64,000 bases of DNA from Bog-756 sp963830165 (GTDB lineage: Bacteria > Actinomycetota > Acidimicrobiia > Acidimicrobiales > RAAP-2). The translations under genes and the position numbers were made by a program. How positions within the stretch are numbered: position 1 is the first letter of the stretch; each line of letters opens with the position of its first letter. The notes under the pieces are model-generated. The model saw only the letters and a list, made by a program, of their open reading frames with translations. It ran no database searches and was not told the DNA's origin. Shown here in pieces: positions 46,819-57,325 of the stretch. The stretch spans positions 62,001-126,000 of the forward strand of contig CAWHKZ010000002.1 in the NCBI GenBank assembly GCA_963830165.1, read 5' to 3'.

Positions 46819-47172
46819 ATGGCCAACGTCTGGTCCGGCGTGACGATCGACTGTCTCGGTCCGGAGCGCGTCGCACGGTTCTGGGGCGTCCTGCTCGGTC
46901 GCGAGCCCGGCCCGTCCCAGGACGGCTGGGTGTACCTCGGCCAGCCCGGCGAGACGCTGCCGCGCCTCGTCTTCCAACCGGTGTCGGAGCCGAAGGACGG
47001 CAAGGTCCGCATCCACCTCGACGTGACCGTCGAGGACATCGACGAGGCCGTCGAGGGTGTCGTGGCCCTCGGGGGGCGGTCGACCGGCGAGCGGTACGAG
47101 CACGACGAGGGCGTCGTGGCCGTCATGGCCGACCCCGAGGACCACGAGTTCTGCCTGGTCCAGTACTTCTGA
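46819..47172 (+). CDS. VOC-superfamily protein (glyoxalase/bleomycin resistance-like)
   Basis: 117 residues, two beta-alpha-beta-beta-beta units: VTIDCLGPERVARFWGVLLG and KVRIHLDVTVEDIDEAVEGVVALGG. The ending ADPEDHEFCLVQYF (usual form DPEGNEFCL) is the closing strand. Metal ligand positions are not all clear. Start ATG 46819. Such glyoxalase_6-type proteins are abundant in actinobacteria and are rarely characterised. Not part of a clear operon; lhr follows after 71 bp. Confidence 0.8.
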   Translation: MANVWSGVTIDCLGPERVARFWGVLLGREPGPSQDGWVYLGQPGETLPRLVFQPVSEPKDGKVRIHLDVTVEDIDEAVEGVVALGGRSTGERYEHDEGVVAVMADPEDHEFCLVQYF

Positions 47173-47243
47173 GGCGCGCCCGCCCGGCGTCCGGGCCGCA
47201 CCCGCCCCGGGCCGGTGTGACAGCCCCCCCGTAGAATGGTCCG

Positions 47244-50200
47244 GTGATCCGGGCCCCGCTGCCGGGCGCCGTCGAGGCCGCCCACGCCGACTCCCCGGGG
47301 GTTGCCGCGCCGGACGCCGTCACGGGTGCCGGCAGCGGCCTCCCCGACGGCGTCCCGACCGAGTTCCATCCCGCCGTCGCCGCCTGGTTCCGCCGGCGCT
47401 TCCCGGCCGGCGCCACCGAGCCCCAGCGCCGGGCGTGGCCCCGGATCCTGTCCGGTGAGGACGTGCTCGTCGCCTCGCCCACCGGTTCCGGCAAGACCCT
47501 GACCGGGTTCCTGGTGGCCATCGACGCCGCCTACCGGGCCCAGTCGACCGTCGACCTGGTTCCCCCGGACGACGCGCCGCCCCCGGGGCCGGGCGTCGTC
47601 TACATCTCGCCGCTGCGGGCGCTCGCGGTCGACGTCGAGGAGAACCTCCGGGCCCCCCTGGAGGGGATCGCCGCCGAGTCCCAGCGGCTGGGCCTGGCAC
47701 CCCCGCAGCTCTCCGTGGCGGTCCGCACGGGCGACACGCCGGCCGCGGAGCGGACCGCCATGCGCAAGAACCCGCCCGACCTCCTGGTCACCACCCCGGA
47801 GTCGCTCTACCTGCTGCTGACCGCCGCGTCCTCGAGGGCGGTGCTCGGCGGGGTCCACACCGTCATCGTCGACGAGGTCCACACCCTCGCCCGGGACAAG
47901 CGCGGGTCCCACCTCGCCCTCAGCCTGGAGCGCCTGGCCCACCTGGTGGCCGAGCGGGGCGGCCGGCTGCAGCGCATCGGGCTCTCGGCCACCCAGCGTC
48001 CCCTCGACGTGGTGGCCCGCCTGCTGTCCGGCGTGGACCCCGACCGGGCCCCGACGGCCATCGTCGACTGCGGTCACTCCCGCGACCTCGACGTGGCCAT
48101 CGAGCTTCCGGGCAGCGAGCTCGAGGCGGTGGCCAGCGGCGCCCAGTTCTCCGACGTCCTCGACCGGATCGCCGGGCACGTGCTCGAGCACCGCACCACC
48201 CTTGTCTTCGTCAACACCCGGAAGATGGCCGAGCGGGTGGCCCACCAGCTCGCCCTCCGGCTCGGCGCCGAGGAGGGTGCCGTCGCCGCCTCGGGTGGCG
48301 AGGTCGACGCCGCCCTCCAGGTCGCGGCCCACCACGGGAGCCTCTCGGCGGCCCGCCGGCGCATCGTGGAGCAACGGCTCCGGGCCGGTGACCTGCGGGC
48401 CCTCGTCGCCACGGCCTCCCTGGAGCTCGGCATCGACGTCGGCCCGGTCGAGCTGGTCTGCCAGATCGGCTCGCCCCGGGCCATCGCCACCTTCCTCCAG
48501 CGCGTGGGCCGGGCCAACCATCACGTCGAGGGCACGCCGTCCGGGCGCCTCTATCCGCTGACCCGTGACGAGCTGGTCGAGTGCACCGCCCTCCTGGCGG
48601 GGGTGCGGGCCGGGCACCTCGACGTGCTCCACCCGCCGGTGGCGCCGTTGGACGTCCTCACCCAGCAGGTCGTGGCCGAGGTGGCCGCGGCGGGCGAGTG
48701 GGACGTCGACGCCCTCTTCACCTTGACGTGCCGGGCCTCGCCCTTCGCCGAGCTCTCCCGCGGGACGTTCGACCAGGTGGTGGAGCTCGCCTCCTGGGGC
48801 ATCCAGACCGGTCGGGGCAGGCGGGGCGCCCACCTCCACCACGACGCGGTCAACGGTCGACTGCGGGCCCGCCGGGGGGCGCGGCTGGCCGCCCTCACCA
48901 GCGGCGGGGCCATCCCCGAGACGGGCGACTACCGGGTCGTCCTCGATCCCGAGGGCGTCACCGTGGGCTCGGTCCACGAGGACTTCGCCGTCGAGGCCAC
49001 CGCCGGCGACATCTTCCTCCTCGGCACCCACTCGTGGCGCGTGGTCAAGGTCGAGACCGGCACCGTGCGGGTGGTGGACGCGGCCGACCTGCCGCCGACC
49101 ATCCCGTTCTGGCTCGGCGAGGCCCCGGCACGCACGGCCGAACTGAGCGCCGAGGTCGGCGACCTCCGTGCCGGGCTCGAGCCGCTCCTGGCCGCCGGGG
49201 ACGGCACCGGGGCCCGGGCCGCCGTGCGAGCCCGCGCCGGCGTGTCCGAGGAGGTGGCCGACCAGGTGGTCGCCTACCTGGGCGCCGGCCTCCTGGCCCT
49301 CGGGGCCCTGCCCACCCGGGAGCGCCTGGTGGTGGAGCGGGTCTTCGACGAGGCCGAGGGCACCCAGTTGATCGTCCACTCGCCCTACGGGGGACGGATC
49401 AACCGGGCCCTCGGGCTGGCCCTCCGCAAGCGGTTCTGCGTCTCCTTCGACTTCGAGCTCCAGGCCGCGGCAGACGACGACACCGTCGTGCTCTCGCTCG
49501 GGCCCCAGCACAGCTTCCCGCTGACCCAGGTCCCGTCGATGCTCCAGAGCGGCACCGCCCACGACGTCCTGGTCCAGGCCGTGCTCCCCCACCCCATGCT
49601 GGCCGCCCGCTGGCGGTGGAACCTCAACCGCGCCCTGGTCGTCCCCCGCTCGCGCGGCGGCACCCGTCGTCCCATCCACCTCCAGCGGATGGAGGCCGAG
49701 GACATGCTGGCCGCCACCTGGCCGGCGCTCGCCGCCTGCCAGGAGAACGCCCCACCCGGCCCGGTACCCGTGCCCGACCACGTGCTCGTCCGCCAGACGG
49801 TCGATGACTGCCTGACCGAGCCGCTGGACGCCGACGGCCTGGTGGCGCTGCTCGCCGAGATCGAGGCCGGCCGGGTGGCCATGCACTTCGCGGAGTCGGC
49901 CGAACCCTCGCCCCTGGCCCACGGGATCCTGACCGGCAAACCCTTCACCTTCCTCGACGGCGCTCCCCTCGAGGAGCGCCGCACCCGGGCCGTGGCCGTG
50001 CCCCGCGGCCTCGGGGTTCTGGGTCCCGACGGTCTCCCGCCCGGGCTACCGGTCCCGCCGGGGGAGCTGGCCACCTTCGAACCGGCGGCCGAGGCCGAGG
50101 TCCTCGACCAGATCCGCCCGGCCCCGCGCGACGCCGACGAGCTCCACGATCTGCTGCTCTCCCTCGTCCTGTGCCGGGAGGTCTCCGACTGGCGCCCCTG

Positions 50201-51677
50201 GTTCGCCGAACTGGTGGCCGACGGTCGGGCCGGACTCGTGGGCGGCCACTGGGCCGCCACCGAGCGGAAGGCCGAGGCGGAGCTCGTCCTCGCCTCGCTG
50301 AGCGACCCGATGGTCGACGCCGACGAGGCACTGGCCGAGTGCGTGGGCGGCCACCTCGACCTGGCCGGGCCGGTGACCGTGGAGCGGCTGGTCGACCAGA
50401 CCCCCCTGCCGTCGGGCGACGTCCGGGGGGTGCCGGTCACGGTGGCCCGGGCGCGCTCCGGCCTGGCCCGCCGCCAGGCCATCGGTTCGGCCATCGAGCT
50501 CCCCGACGGCCGCTGGTGCGCCCGGCACCTGTTGGTCCGGATCCACGCCGCCAGCCGGTCCCGTCGCCGCCGCCGGGTGGAGGCGGTCCCCCTGGCCACC
50601 TACGTGCGCTTCCTCGCCTGCTGGCAGCACCTCGCCCCGGGAACCCGGGCCGAGGGGCGGGGCGGCCTGCTCTCGGTCATCGAGCAGCTGCAGGGCATCG
50701 AGGCGCCGGCCGGCGAGTGGGAGCGTCACCTGCTGCCATCGCGGGTGGCCGGCTACGACCCCCGCTGGCTCGACGAGCTGTGCCTGGCCGGCCAGGTGGC
50801 CTGGGGCCGGCTCACCCCGCGGCCGGATGCGGCGACCGAGGGCGACGAGCCGGGCCACCGTGGCACGGCCACCCCGTCGCCGGCCACGCCCCTGGCGCTC
50901 GTCTGCCGCGAGGACCTGGGCTGGACGTTGGCCGCCGTGCGGGCGGGCCGCGAGGTGGTCGAGCCGTCGGTCGGGGCGTCGGCCGACCTGCTCACCGTGC
51001 TCCGGACCCGGGGCGCCTCCTTCCGATCGGAGCTCCCCGGGGCCACGGGACGGCTCGGCACCGACGTCGACGAAGGCCTGTGGGACCTGGTCTCCCGGGG
51101 CATCGTCACGGCCGACGCGTTCTCCGCCGTACGGAGCCTGCTGGCCGCCCGCGCCCGTCGCCGGGGCCCCGGCCGGGCCGTCGCCCGGCGTTCCGCCCTG
51201 GGCCGGGCCCGCACCCTTCCGGGGAGCGGCATCGGCGAGGGTCGCTGGTCACTCCTGCCCGAGCCGTTCGTCCCCGGTCCGGGCTCGGGCCCGGAGTCCG
51301 AGGAACTGGCCGAGGCCGTGGCCTGGCAGTTGCTGGCCCGCTGGGGAGTCGTGGCGTGGGAGGTGTGGGAGCGCGAGTCCTACCGCGTCCCGTGGCGCGA
51401 CGTCGTGCGCGCCCTGCGCCGGCTCGAGGCTCGCGGCCAGGTGCTGGGCGGCCGGTTCGTGGCCGGGATCTCCGGTGAGCAGTACGCGGCACCGGACGCC
51501 GCCGACCTGCTCGGCCAGGTGCACCGGGATCCGCAACGGGCCGAGGAGGTGACCGTGGCCGGGGCCGACCCCCTCAACCTGACCGGCGGGCTGCTGGCCG
51601 GGCCGCGGGTCCCCTCGGTGCGCAACCGCTCGGTCCGCTACCGCGACGGCGTGCCTGCCGACGCCGCCGCCTCGTAG
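47244..51677 (+). CDS. lhr: Lhr-type superfamily 2 ATP-dependent helicase
   Basis: 1477-residue helicase of DNA repair (large helicase-related). The core has Walker A ASPTGSGKT (residues 77-85), motif II DEVH (210-213), motif III SAT in IGLSATQRPLDVVARLL and motif VI QRVGRANHH. These are followed by a winged helix and the Lhr-specific beta-barrel. The long C-terminal part (from about residue 870) is the Lhr-CTD with tandem winged helices found only in bacterial full-length Lhr, for example mycobacterial Lhr of about 1500 residues. The start is GTG 47244. Intact and without frameshift. Recognised from the core and the length. Confidence 0.92.
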   Translation: MIRAPLPGAVEAAHADSPGVAAPDAVTGAGSGLPDGVPTEFHPAVAAWFRRRFPAGATEPQRRAWPRILSGEDVLVASPTGSGKTLTGFLVAIDAAYRAQSTVDLVPPDDAPPPGPGVVYISPLRALAVDVEENLRAPLEGIAAESQRLGLAPPQLSVAVRTGDTPAAERTAMRKNPPDLLVTTPESLYLLLTAASSRAVLGGVHTVIVDEVHTLARDKRGSHLALSLERLAHLVAERGGRLQRIGLSATQRPLDVVARLLSGVDPDRAPTAIVDCGHSRDLDVAIELPGSELEAVASGAQFSDVLDRIAGHVLEHRTTLVFVNTRKMAERVAHQLALRLGAEEGAVAASGGEVDAALQVAAHHGSLSAARRRIVEQRLRAGDLRALVATASLELGIDVGPVELVCQIGSPRAIATFLQRVGRANHHVEGTPSGRLYPLTRDELVECTALLAGVRAGHLDVLHPPVAPLDVLTQQVVAEVAAAGEWDVDALFTLTCRASPFAELSRGTFDQVVELASWGIQTGRGRRGAHLHHDAVNGRLRARRGARLAALTSGGAIPETGDYRVVLDPEGVTVGSVHEDFAVEATAGDIFLLGTHSWRVVKVETGTVRVVDAADLPPTIPFWLGEAPARTAELSAEVGDLRAGLEPLLAAGDGTGARAAVRARAGVSEEVADQVVAYLGAGLLALGALPTRERLVVERVFDEAEGTQLIVHSPYGGRINRALGLALRKRFCVSFDFELQAAADDDTVVLSLGPQHSFPLTQVPSMLQSGTAHDVLVQAVLPHPMLAARWRWNLNRALVVPRSRGGTRRPIHLQRMEAEDMLAATWPALAACQENAPPGPVPVPDHVLVRQTVDDCLTEPLDADGLVALLAEIEAGRVAMHFAESAEPSPLAHGILTGKPFTFLDGAPLEERRTRAVAVPRGLGVLGPDGLPPGLPVPPGELATFEPAAEAEVLDQIRPAPRDADELHDLLLSLVLCREVSDWRPWFAELVADGRAGLVGGHWAATERKAEAELVLASLSDPMVDADEALAECVGGHLDLAGPVTVERLVDQTPLPSGDVRGVPVTVARARSGLARRQAIGSAIELPDGRWCARHLLVRIHAASRSRRRRRVEAVPLATYVRFLACWQHLAPGTRAEGRGGLLSVIEQLQGIEAPAGEWERHLLPSRVAGYDPRWLDELCLAGQVAWGRLTPRPDAATEGDEPGHRGTATPSPATPLALVCREDLGWTLAAVRAGREVVEPSVGASADLLTVLRTRGASFRSELPGATGRLGTDVDEGLWDLVSRGIVTADAFSAVRSLLAARARRRGPGRAVARRSALGRARTLPGSGIGEGRWSLLPEPFVPGPGSGPESEELAEAVAWQLLARWGVVAWEVWERESYRVPWRDVVRALRRLEARGQVLGGRFVAGISGEQYAAPDAADLLGQVHRDPQRAEEVTVAGADPLNLTGGLLAGPRVPSVRNRSVRYRDGVPADAAAS

Positions 51678-51686
51678 CCACGGGGG

Positions 51687-52664
<978 letters not shown>

Positions 52665-52800
52665 GGTCGCTGCGCTCCTTGTCGGTTGTCGTCGTGTGCC
52701 AGTTCGCCAGAGACTACGGACGCCTGACCGATCGGGCCTGCGCCGATCGCGATGGCTGCGTCGCCCCTGGCGTACTCCTCACCCGTGGTGCATCGCTCCG

Positions 52801-53835
52801 TCAGGGACGGACGAGCACCTTCAGGGCCTCGCGGTCGGCCATCGCCCGGTAGCCGGCGGCGATGTCGTCGAGGCCGGCCGTCCGGTCGAAGACCTTGCCC
52901 GGCTCGACCACTCCCTCGAGGATGTCGGGCAGCAGCTCCTCGATGTAGGCCCGGGCCGGTGCCACTCCCCCGGTCAGGGTGATGTTCCGGAAGAAGTCGT
53001 CGAATCCGAAGGGGACCTCGGTGTACTGGGGAGCGCCCACCCGACTCACCACCCCGCCGGCGCGGACCACGGAGAAGGCGGTCTCGAGTGCCGGCAGCAG
53101 CCCGACGCACTCGAGCACCCGGTGGGTCCCGTCGCCACCGGTGAGTTCCAGGACCCGCTCGACGCCCTCGGCGCCGCGTTCAGCCACCACCTCGGTGGCC
53201 CCGAACTCGCGCCCGAGGTCGGTGCGGACCTTGTGCCGTCCCATCAGGATGATCCGCTCCGCGCCCAGCCTCCTGGCCGCCAGCACCGCGGACAGGCCGA
53301 CGGCACCGTCCCCGATGACCGTCACCGAGGTGCGGGGGTCGACGCCCGCGGTGACCGCAGCGTGGTGGCCGGTGGGGAACACGTCGGACAGGGTCAGCAG
53401 CGACGGGAGCAGGGCGGAGTCCGCGCCCACGGGCAGCTTCACCAGGGTGCCCTGTGCCTGGGGCACCCGCACCGCCTCGCCCTGGCCCCCGTCGACTCCG
53501 TCCCGGGCCCACATGCCTCCGTGGCGGCACGAGGTCTGGAGGCCTTCGGAGCAGAAGTCGCACGTGTTGTCGGCCCACACGAACGGGGCCACCACGAGAT
53601 CGCCGCCCCGGAGGCCGGACACGTCGGCGCCGACGTCCTCGACGACGCCGAGGAACTCGTGCCCGATGCGAGCGCCCTCCTCGGATGCCGGCATCGAGCC
53701 GTAGGGCCACAGGTCACTGCCGCAGATGCAGGCGCTGAGCACTCGGACCAGCGCATCGGTGGGTTCGCGGATTCCGGGGTCGGGGACGGTCTCCACCCGG
53801 ATGTCGCCGGCGCCGTGGATGATGGTTGCTCGCAT
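52801..53835 (-). CDS. Zinc-type alcohol dehydrogenase-like protein
   Basis: 344-residue medium-chain dehydrogenase. Catalytic zinc ligands: Cys38 (SACICGSDLWPY), His59 and Glu60 (RIGHEFLG). The structural lobe has only three of the usual four Cys (NTCDFCSEGLQTSC), so this site may be weak. Nucleotide loop: VTVIGDGAVGLSAVLAARRLGA. ATG 53835 was chosen since MRATIIHGAGDIRVETVPDP is the family N-terminus; the frame runs on upstream without support. Between the XRE regulator and the aldo/keto reductase. Confidence 0.86.
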   Translation of the reverse strand: MRATIIHGAGDIRVETVPDPGIREPTDALVRVLSACICGSDLWPYGSMPASEEGARIGHEFLGVVEDVGADVSGLRGGDLVVAPFVWADNTCDFCSEGLQTSCRHGGMWARDGVDGGQGEAVRVPQAQGTLVKLPVGADSALLPSLLTLSDVFPTGHHAAVTAGVDPRTSVTVIGDGAVGLSAVLAARRLGAERIILMGRHKVRTDLGREFGATEVVAERGAEGVERVLELTGGDGTHRVLECVGLLPALETAFSVVRAGGVVSRVGAPQYTEVPFGFDDFFRNITLTGGVAPARAYIEELLPDILEGVVEPGKVFDRTAGLDDIAAGYRAMADREALKVLVRP

Positions 53836-53949
53836 AGGGGTTCCTCTCTCTTCGTCCGCCGGCCGCACCGGCGATTCCGCGCCCGGCGGCATCCGGTCCG
53901 CGTCGGTCAGCAGGAGCTCGGCGCGTCCGTGGCCGGTCCTGGACTCCGG

Positions 53950-54858
53950 TCACGGCGGATCGGCGACGTTCGCCAGCCCTTCCCCGGGTGCCTGGTCCAG
54001 TGTGGCGGCCCAGCTGGCCAGTAGGTCGAGGGCGTCCTGGGACGGCGATCCCGGCTCGGCGGTGTAGACGAGCACGGTGAGGTCCTCGCCGGGCAGGTCC
54101 ATCGCCTCGAAGGTCAGCTCCAGGTATCCGACGACGGGGTGCCGCAGCTGCTTGCGACCGGTGCGGTGGAAGCGGACGTCATGGGCCGCCCACCGGGTGC
54201 GGAACGTCTCGCTCTGGGTCGAGAGCTGACCGATCAGATCGGTGAGGGTCCGGTCGTAGGGATTGCGACCCGCCTCGGAGTGCAGCATGGCCACGATGTC
54301 GTCAGCGGCGCGGTCCCAGTCGACGAAGAACTCGTGGCTCCTGGGGTTGAGGAAGACGAAGCGGGCGTTGTTGGCCGGCCGGAGGGGGTCGGTGAGCATC
54401 TCGGAGTACAGGGCGAAGCCCAACCGGTTGGCGGCCAGCAGGTCGTGACGGGCGTTGCGGACCCATGCCGGGGCGCCCGTCATGCAGTCCAGCATCCGCT
54501 GGACACTCGGCCGCACCCCCTTGCTGGTCGGTCGGCGCCGTGAGCCACCCGGGGCGTTGGCCGCCCGCGCCAGGTCGAAGAGGTGGGTCCGCTCCGCCTC
54601 GTCCAACTGCAGCGCCCGGGCCAGTGCGTCCAGTACGGCCTCGGAGGTGCCGGCCAGATTCCCCCGCTCCAGGCGGGTGTAGTAGTCGACACTCACCCCG
54701 GCGAGGATGGCCACCTCCTCGCGCCGCAGACCGGGGACCCGACGGTTCCCGCCCCGGACGGCGAGACCCGCCTGCTCCGGGCCGAGCCTGGCCCGGCGGG
54801 AGGTCAGGAACTCCTTGACCTCCTGCTTGGACGCCACCACCCCGTGCCTCGTGTCCAT
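53950..54858 (-). CDS. XRE-type regulator with MmyB-like ligand domain
   Basis: 302 residues. The N-terminal HTH_3/HTH_31 domain (about 10-85) reads VPGLRREEVAILAGVSVDYYTRLERGNLAGTSEAVLDALARAL, a typical actinobacterial signature (LRREEVA.LAGVSxDYYxRLERG). The C-terminal MmyB-like domain follows (WVRNARHDLLAANRLGFALYS, DEFRTRWAAHDVRFHRTG-type, ELTFEAMDLPGEDLTVLVYTAEPGS), known as a possible lipid-binding PAS-like fold. The start is ATG 54858. Members usually control neighbouring oxidoreductase genes, here the ADH at 52801 and probably the AKR. Confidence 0.85.
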   Translation of the reverse strand: MDTRHGVVASKQEVKEFLTSRRARLGPEQAGLAVRGGNRRVPGLRREEVAILAGVSVDYYTRLERGNLAGTSEAVLDALARALQLDEAERTHLFDLARAANAPGGSRRRPTSKGVRPSVQRMLDCMTGAPAWVRNARHDLLAANRLGFALYSEMLTDPLRPANNARFVFLNPRSHEFFVDWDRAADDIVAMLHSEAGRNPYDRTLTDLIGQLSTQSETFRTRWAAHDVRFHRTGRKQLRHPVVGYLELTFEAMDLPGEDLTVLVYTAEPGSPSQDALDLLASWAATLDQAPGEGLANVADPP

Positions 54859-55074
54859 GGAATCCACAGTACGGGTGGGTCGGCGCCGCTGGGAGGCCCT
54901 GTCAGTACCTGGGACCTCGGGGCCCGCCGCCCAGCCGCCCCGGTCGGACCGGACGACCAGGTGTCGCGAGGGCGCCCGCTCGGAGCGGACCCCGGCGGAC
55001 CGCCGGATCTGGCGGCCGAGGCGGCCTCCCGTCGGGTGGTGGCTCCGGGCAGCCAAATGCCAGCCAGCAGGATG

Positions 55075-55103
55075 TTGATTTCTGCACCAGGGGTGGTTAG
55101 GTG
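55075..55103 (+). promoter_or_regulatory. Candidate promoter of the IPT/TIG gene
   Basis: TTGATT (55075-55080) and TAGGTG (55098-55103) are 17 bp apart, about 30 bp before the start. The -10 element is a weak match. Confidence 0.35.
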
Positions 55104-55131
55104 TAGGGGAGAGCGACGCGGGAGGAGGAGC

Positions 55132-56163
55132 GTGCCAGCACATCGGCGCGGACACCACCACGAGATGGACGCCAGGGCGCTGAGCGCCATGGCGGAGGCC
55201 GTCCGTCGTGCCCGGGAGGCCGAAGGGGGCGGTCGGCAGCCTCCGACCGTTTCCTACCGCCCCTACTCCGATGGCCGGGTCACCGATGAGCGGGACCCGG
55301 GATCCCCACTGACGGCTTCCGACCAGGCCGTTCCGGCATCCCCTTCCGACGTGGGGCCGGTGGAGGCGCCGCCACCCCCGCCGCCGCCCCCGCCACCGGA
55401 ACCGGCACCGTCACCACCTCCCCCGGCACCGTCGCCACCTCCGGGGGTTCCCGTGATGGTCTTCGATGCGCTGGCCGAGGAGCGTTCCACCGCCGCCGCC
55501 GGCCACACGTCGGTGGAACCGTCCCGTCCCGGGACCTCGCCCGCCGGTGTGCCAGCTGCGTCCCCGGGCGAGGGGCACCGCTCCCCGGCGAAGCCGCCTC
55601 CGGACATCGACCGGGGGCTCCGGCGGGCCATCGCCGTCGTGTCGGCGGCCGTGGTGGTGATGGTGGCCGCCCTCATCGGGTCGTTCGTGGAGGGCGGCGG
55701 CACACCGACCGTGGCGCCGATCGCCCACCGGTCGATCCAGGCCGCGCCGCCTCCGTCCGCGGCACCGGTCACCTCCACCACCGTGCCGCCCGCCAGCTCC
55801 ACCACGACGACCGCCGTCCCCGCGGTCGTCCCGGCGCCCGTGCCCAGCAGCAGTACCACGAGCACGAGCACGAGCACCCCGTCGCCCCAGCCGACGGCGC
55901 AAGCGGGAACGCCGGTCCTGGCCAGCCTGCTGCCGTCGACCGGGACCGCCGGCCAGTCCGTGGTCGTCGACGGCTCAGGCTTCTTCAGCCCCTCCGGTCA
56001 CATCAGCGCCACGGTGGGCGGCCGGACGGCTCCGGTGAGTTGCCCCGACCAGAGCACCTGCACGGTGACGATCCCACCGCAGATCGGGCCGACGGCCACG
56101 GTGCCGGTGGTGATCGTCACCGATGGCGGCTCGTCCAATCCGCTCACGTTCACGCTGAGCTGA
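55132..56163 (+). CDS. Membrane-anchored Pro/Ser/Thr-rich protein with C-terminal IPT/TIG domain
   Basis: 343 residues. The N-terminal 160 are cytoplasmic and low in complexity: a short helix (LSAMAEAVRRAREAEGG) then runs of 10 or more prolines. One transmembrane helix follows (AIAVVSAAVVVMVAALIGSFV, about residues 165-187). An extracellular Ser/Thr/Pro linker of about 70 residues (probably glycosylated or cell-wall spanning) then leads to an IPT/TIG immunoglobulin-like domain (GTAGQSVVVDGSGFFSPSG, ending VVIVTDGGSSNPLTFTL). GTG 55132 sits right behind GGAGGAGGAG; ATG 55165 is possible. Surface display or sensing is likely; the role is unknown. Confidence 0.72.
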   Translation: MPAHRRGHHHEMDARALSAMAEAVRRAREAEGGGRQPPTVSYRPYSDGRVTDERDPGSPLTASDQAVPASPSDVGPVEAPPPPPPPPPPEPAPSPPPPAPSPPPGVPVMVFDALAEERSTAAAGHTSVEPSRPGTSPAGVPAASPGEGHRSPAKPPPDIDRGLRRAIAVVSAAVVVMVAALIGSFVEGGGTPTVAPIAHRSIQAAPPPSAAPVTSTTVPPASSTTTTAVPAVVPAPVPSSSTTSTSTSTPSPQPTAQAGTPVLASLLPSTGTAGQSVVVDGSGFFSPSGHISATVGGRTAPVSCPDQSTCTVTIPPQIGPTATVPVVIVTDGGSSNPLTFTLS

Positions 56164-56222
56164 GTGGTCCGCCGGGCCGTCCGCCGCTGACGACGGATGC
56201 GCTGGCGGGCTGAGGCTGAGGA

Positions 56223-56666
56223 CTAACCCCGTGTGCGGCTGATGCCCGCCTTCTGCAGCACCGCCGCACTGACACCCACCGACCGCCACGCCGAGTACGA
56301 GATCCCCTTCCGGTCGCCGTAGGCCCTCGCCACCTTGGCGAACCCGCTCTCGAGGCCGGCGAGATCGATCGTCTCCCCTGTCGCGGCAAGCTCGGCTTCG
56401 AGATCCAACTGCTCCTGGAACAGTTGCAGTCGCGTGAGAGCCGTGGCGTCGACCAGTTCCTTGTCGATAGCCGCCAGTCGCTTTTCGATCGAAGCCGGTG
56501 TCCGCTTCCGCCCTCGCCGCGGCTTCGTCTGCTCCAGCGCCTCCAGGTAACGCCGGACCACGAGGCCCTCTTCCCGGCCCTTGGCGAGAGCGGCCTTGTG
56601 AGCGGAGGTCATCGTCGATTTCTTGACGGCCTTCTTGCTTGCACTCTTCAATGTGTCAGTTGCCAT
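56223..56666 (-). CDS. Small basic protein, paralog A of a divergent pair
   Basis: 147 residues, function unknown. A Lys/Ala/Ser-rich N-terminus is followed by SAHKAALAKGREEGLVVRRYLEALEQ, the very basic TKPRRGRKRTPASIEKRL, a probable coiled coil to about residue 105, and SYSAWRSVGVSAAVLQKAGI at the end. The same blocks occur in the divergent gene at 56894, so the two are duplicates. The composition suggests nucleic-acid binding. ATG 56666 was chosen because it aligns with the paralog's start. The GC content is lower than that of neighbours. Confidence 0.7.
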   Translation of the reverse strand: MATDTLKSASKKAVKKSTMTSAHKAALAKGREEGLVVRRYLEALEQTKPRRGRKRTPASIEKRLAAIDKELVDATALTRLQLFQEQLDLEAELAATGETIDLAGLESGFAKVARAYGDRKGISYSAWRSVGVSAAVLQKAGISRTRG

Positions 56667-56893
56667 ACCCCCATTGTGCCATGGGGGTTGCGCCAAGAAA
56701 GGTCATGGCTCCGCACTGCTCCGGCCCGGGCCGGATTGGTCCACGAGGTGCCGATCCCGGTCGGCCGTCTGCCGATGGTTCCGGAATGCACTGGGCGTAA
56801 CGCTCTCCCTCGAACGGAGGCACGTGGTCCGCAATTCCGGCGACGGCGCAACAGGTGCATTAACCATTGTAAATAGGTATGGCACAATGGGCC

Positions 56894-57325
56894 ATGGCCG
56901 CGAAGACCGCACCCACCACGAAGACCTCTGCCAAGTCCATGACTGCCGCTCACAAGGCATCGTTGGCCAAGGGAAGAGAGGACAGTCGGACCGTTCGGAC
57001 CTATCTGGACGCCCTCGAGCAGACCAAGCCGAGGCGCGGTCGTAAGCGGACCCCCCAATCGATCACTCGTCGACTCCAGGCCATCGATACGCAACTTCAG
57101 GCCGCGTCACCGCTGCAACGCCTCCAACTCGCCCAGGAGCGCATGGATCTCGAAGCCGAGCTTTCCACCGGTGACGACGCGATCGACCTGGCATCACTGG
57201 AATCCGACTTCGTCAAGATCGCCAAGGGGTATGGGGAACGGAAGGGCCTTTCCTATTCCGCATGGAGGTCCGTAGGCGTTCGAGCGGCTGTCTTGCAGAA
57301 GGCTGGCATCACCCGCGGCACCTGA
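56894..57325 (+). CDS. Small basic protein, paralog B of a divergent pair
   Basis: 143 residues from ATG 56894 (ATG 56879 is possible and adds five residues). AAHKASLAKGREDSRTVRTYLDALEQTKPRRGRKRTPQSI, the middle helix LQRLQLAQERMDLEAELS and KGLSYSAWRSVGVRAAVLQKAGI match paralog A block by block. No known domain is recognised; similar proteins occur in actinobacteria (memory). The bases before the gene (TTAACCATTGTAAATAGGTATGG) are AT-rich and probably promoter. Both genes share the motif ATGGCACAATGGG near their starts. Confidence 0.7.
   Translation: MAAKTAPTTKTSAKSMTAAHKASLAKGREDSRTVRTYLDALEQTKPRRGRKRTPQSITRRLQAIDTQLQAASPLQRLQLAQERMDLEAELSTGDDAIDLASLESDFVKIAKGYGERKGLSYSAWRSVGVRAAVLQKAGITRGT

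Noticed and set aside
46431..49922. 1163-codon frame antisense to lhr and the alcohol dehydrogenase gene
   Set aside because: Same cause; composition is that of a mirror frame and it crosses two well-supported genes.
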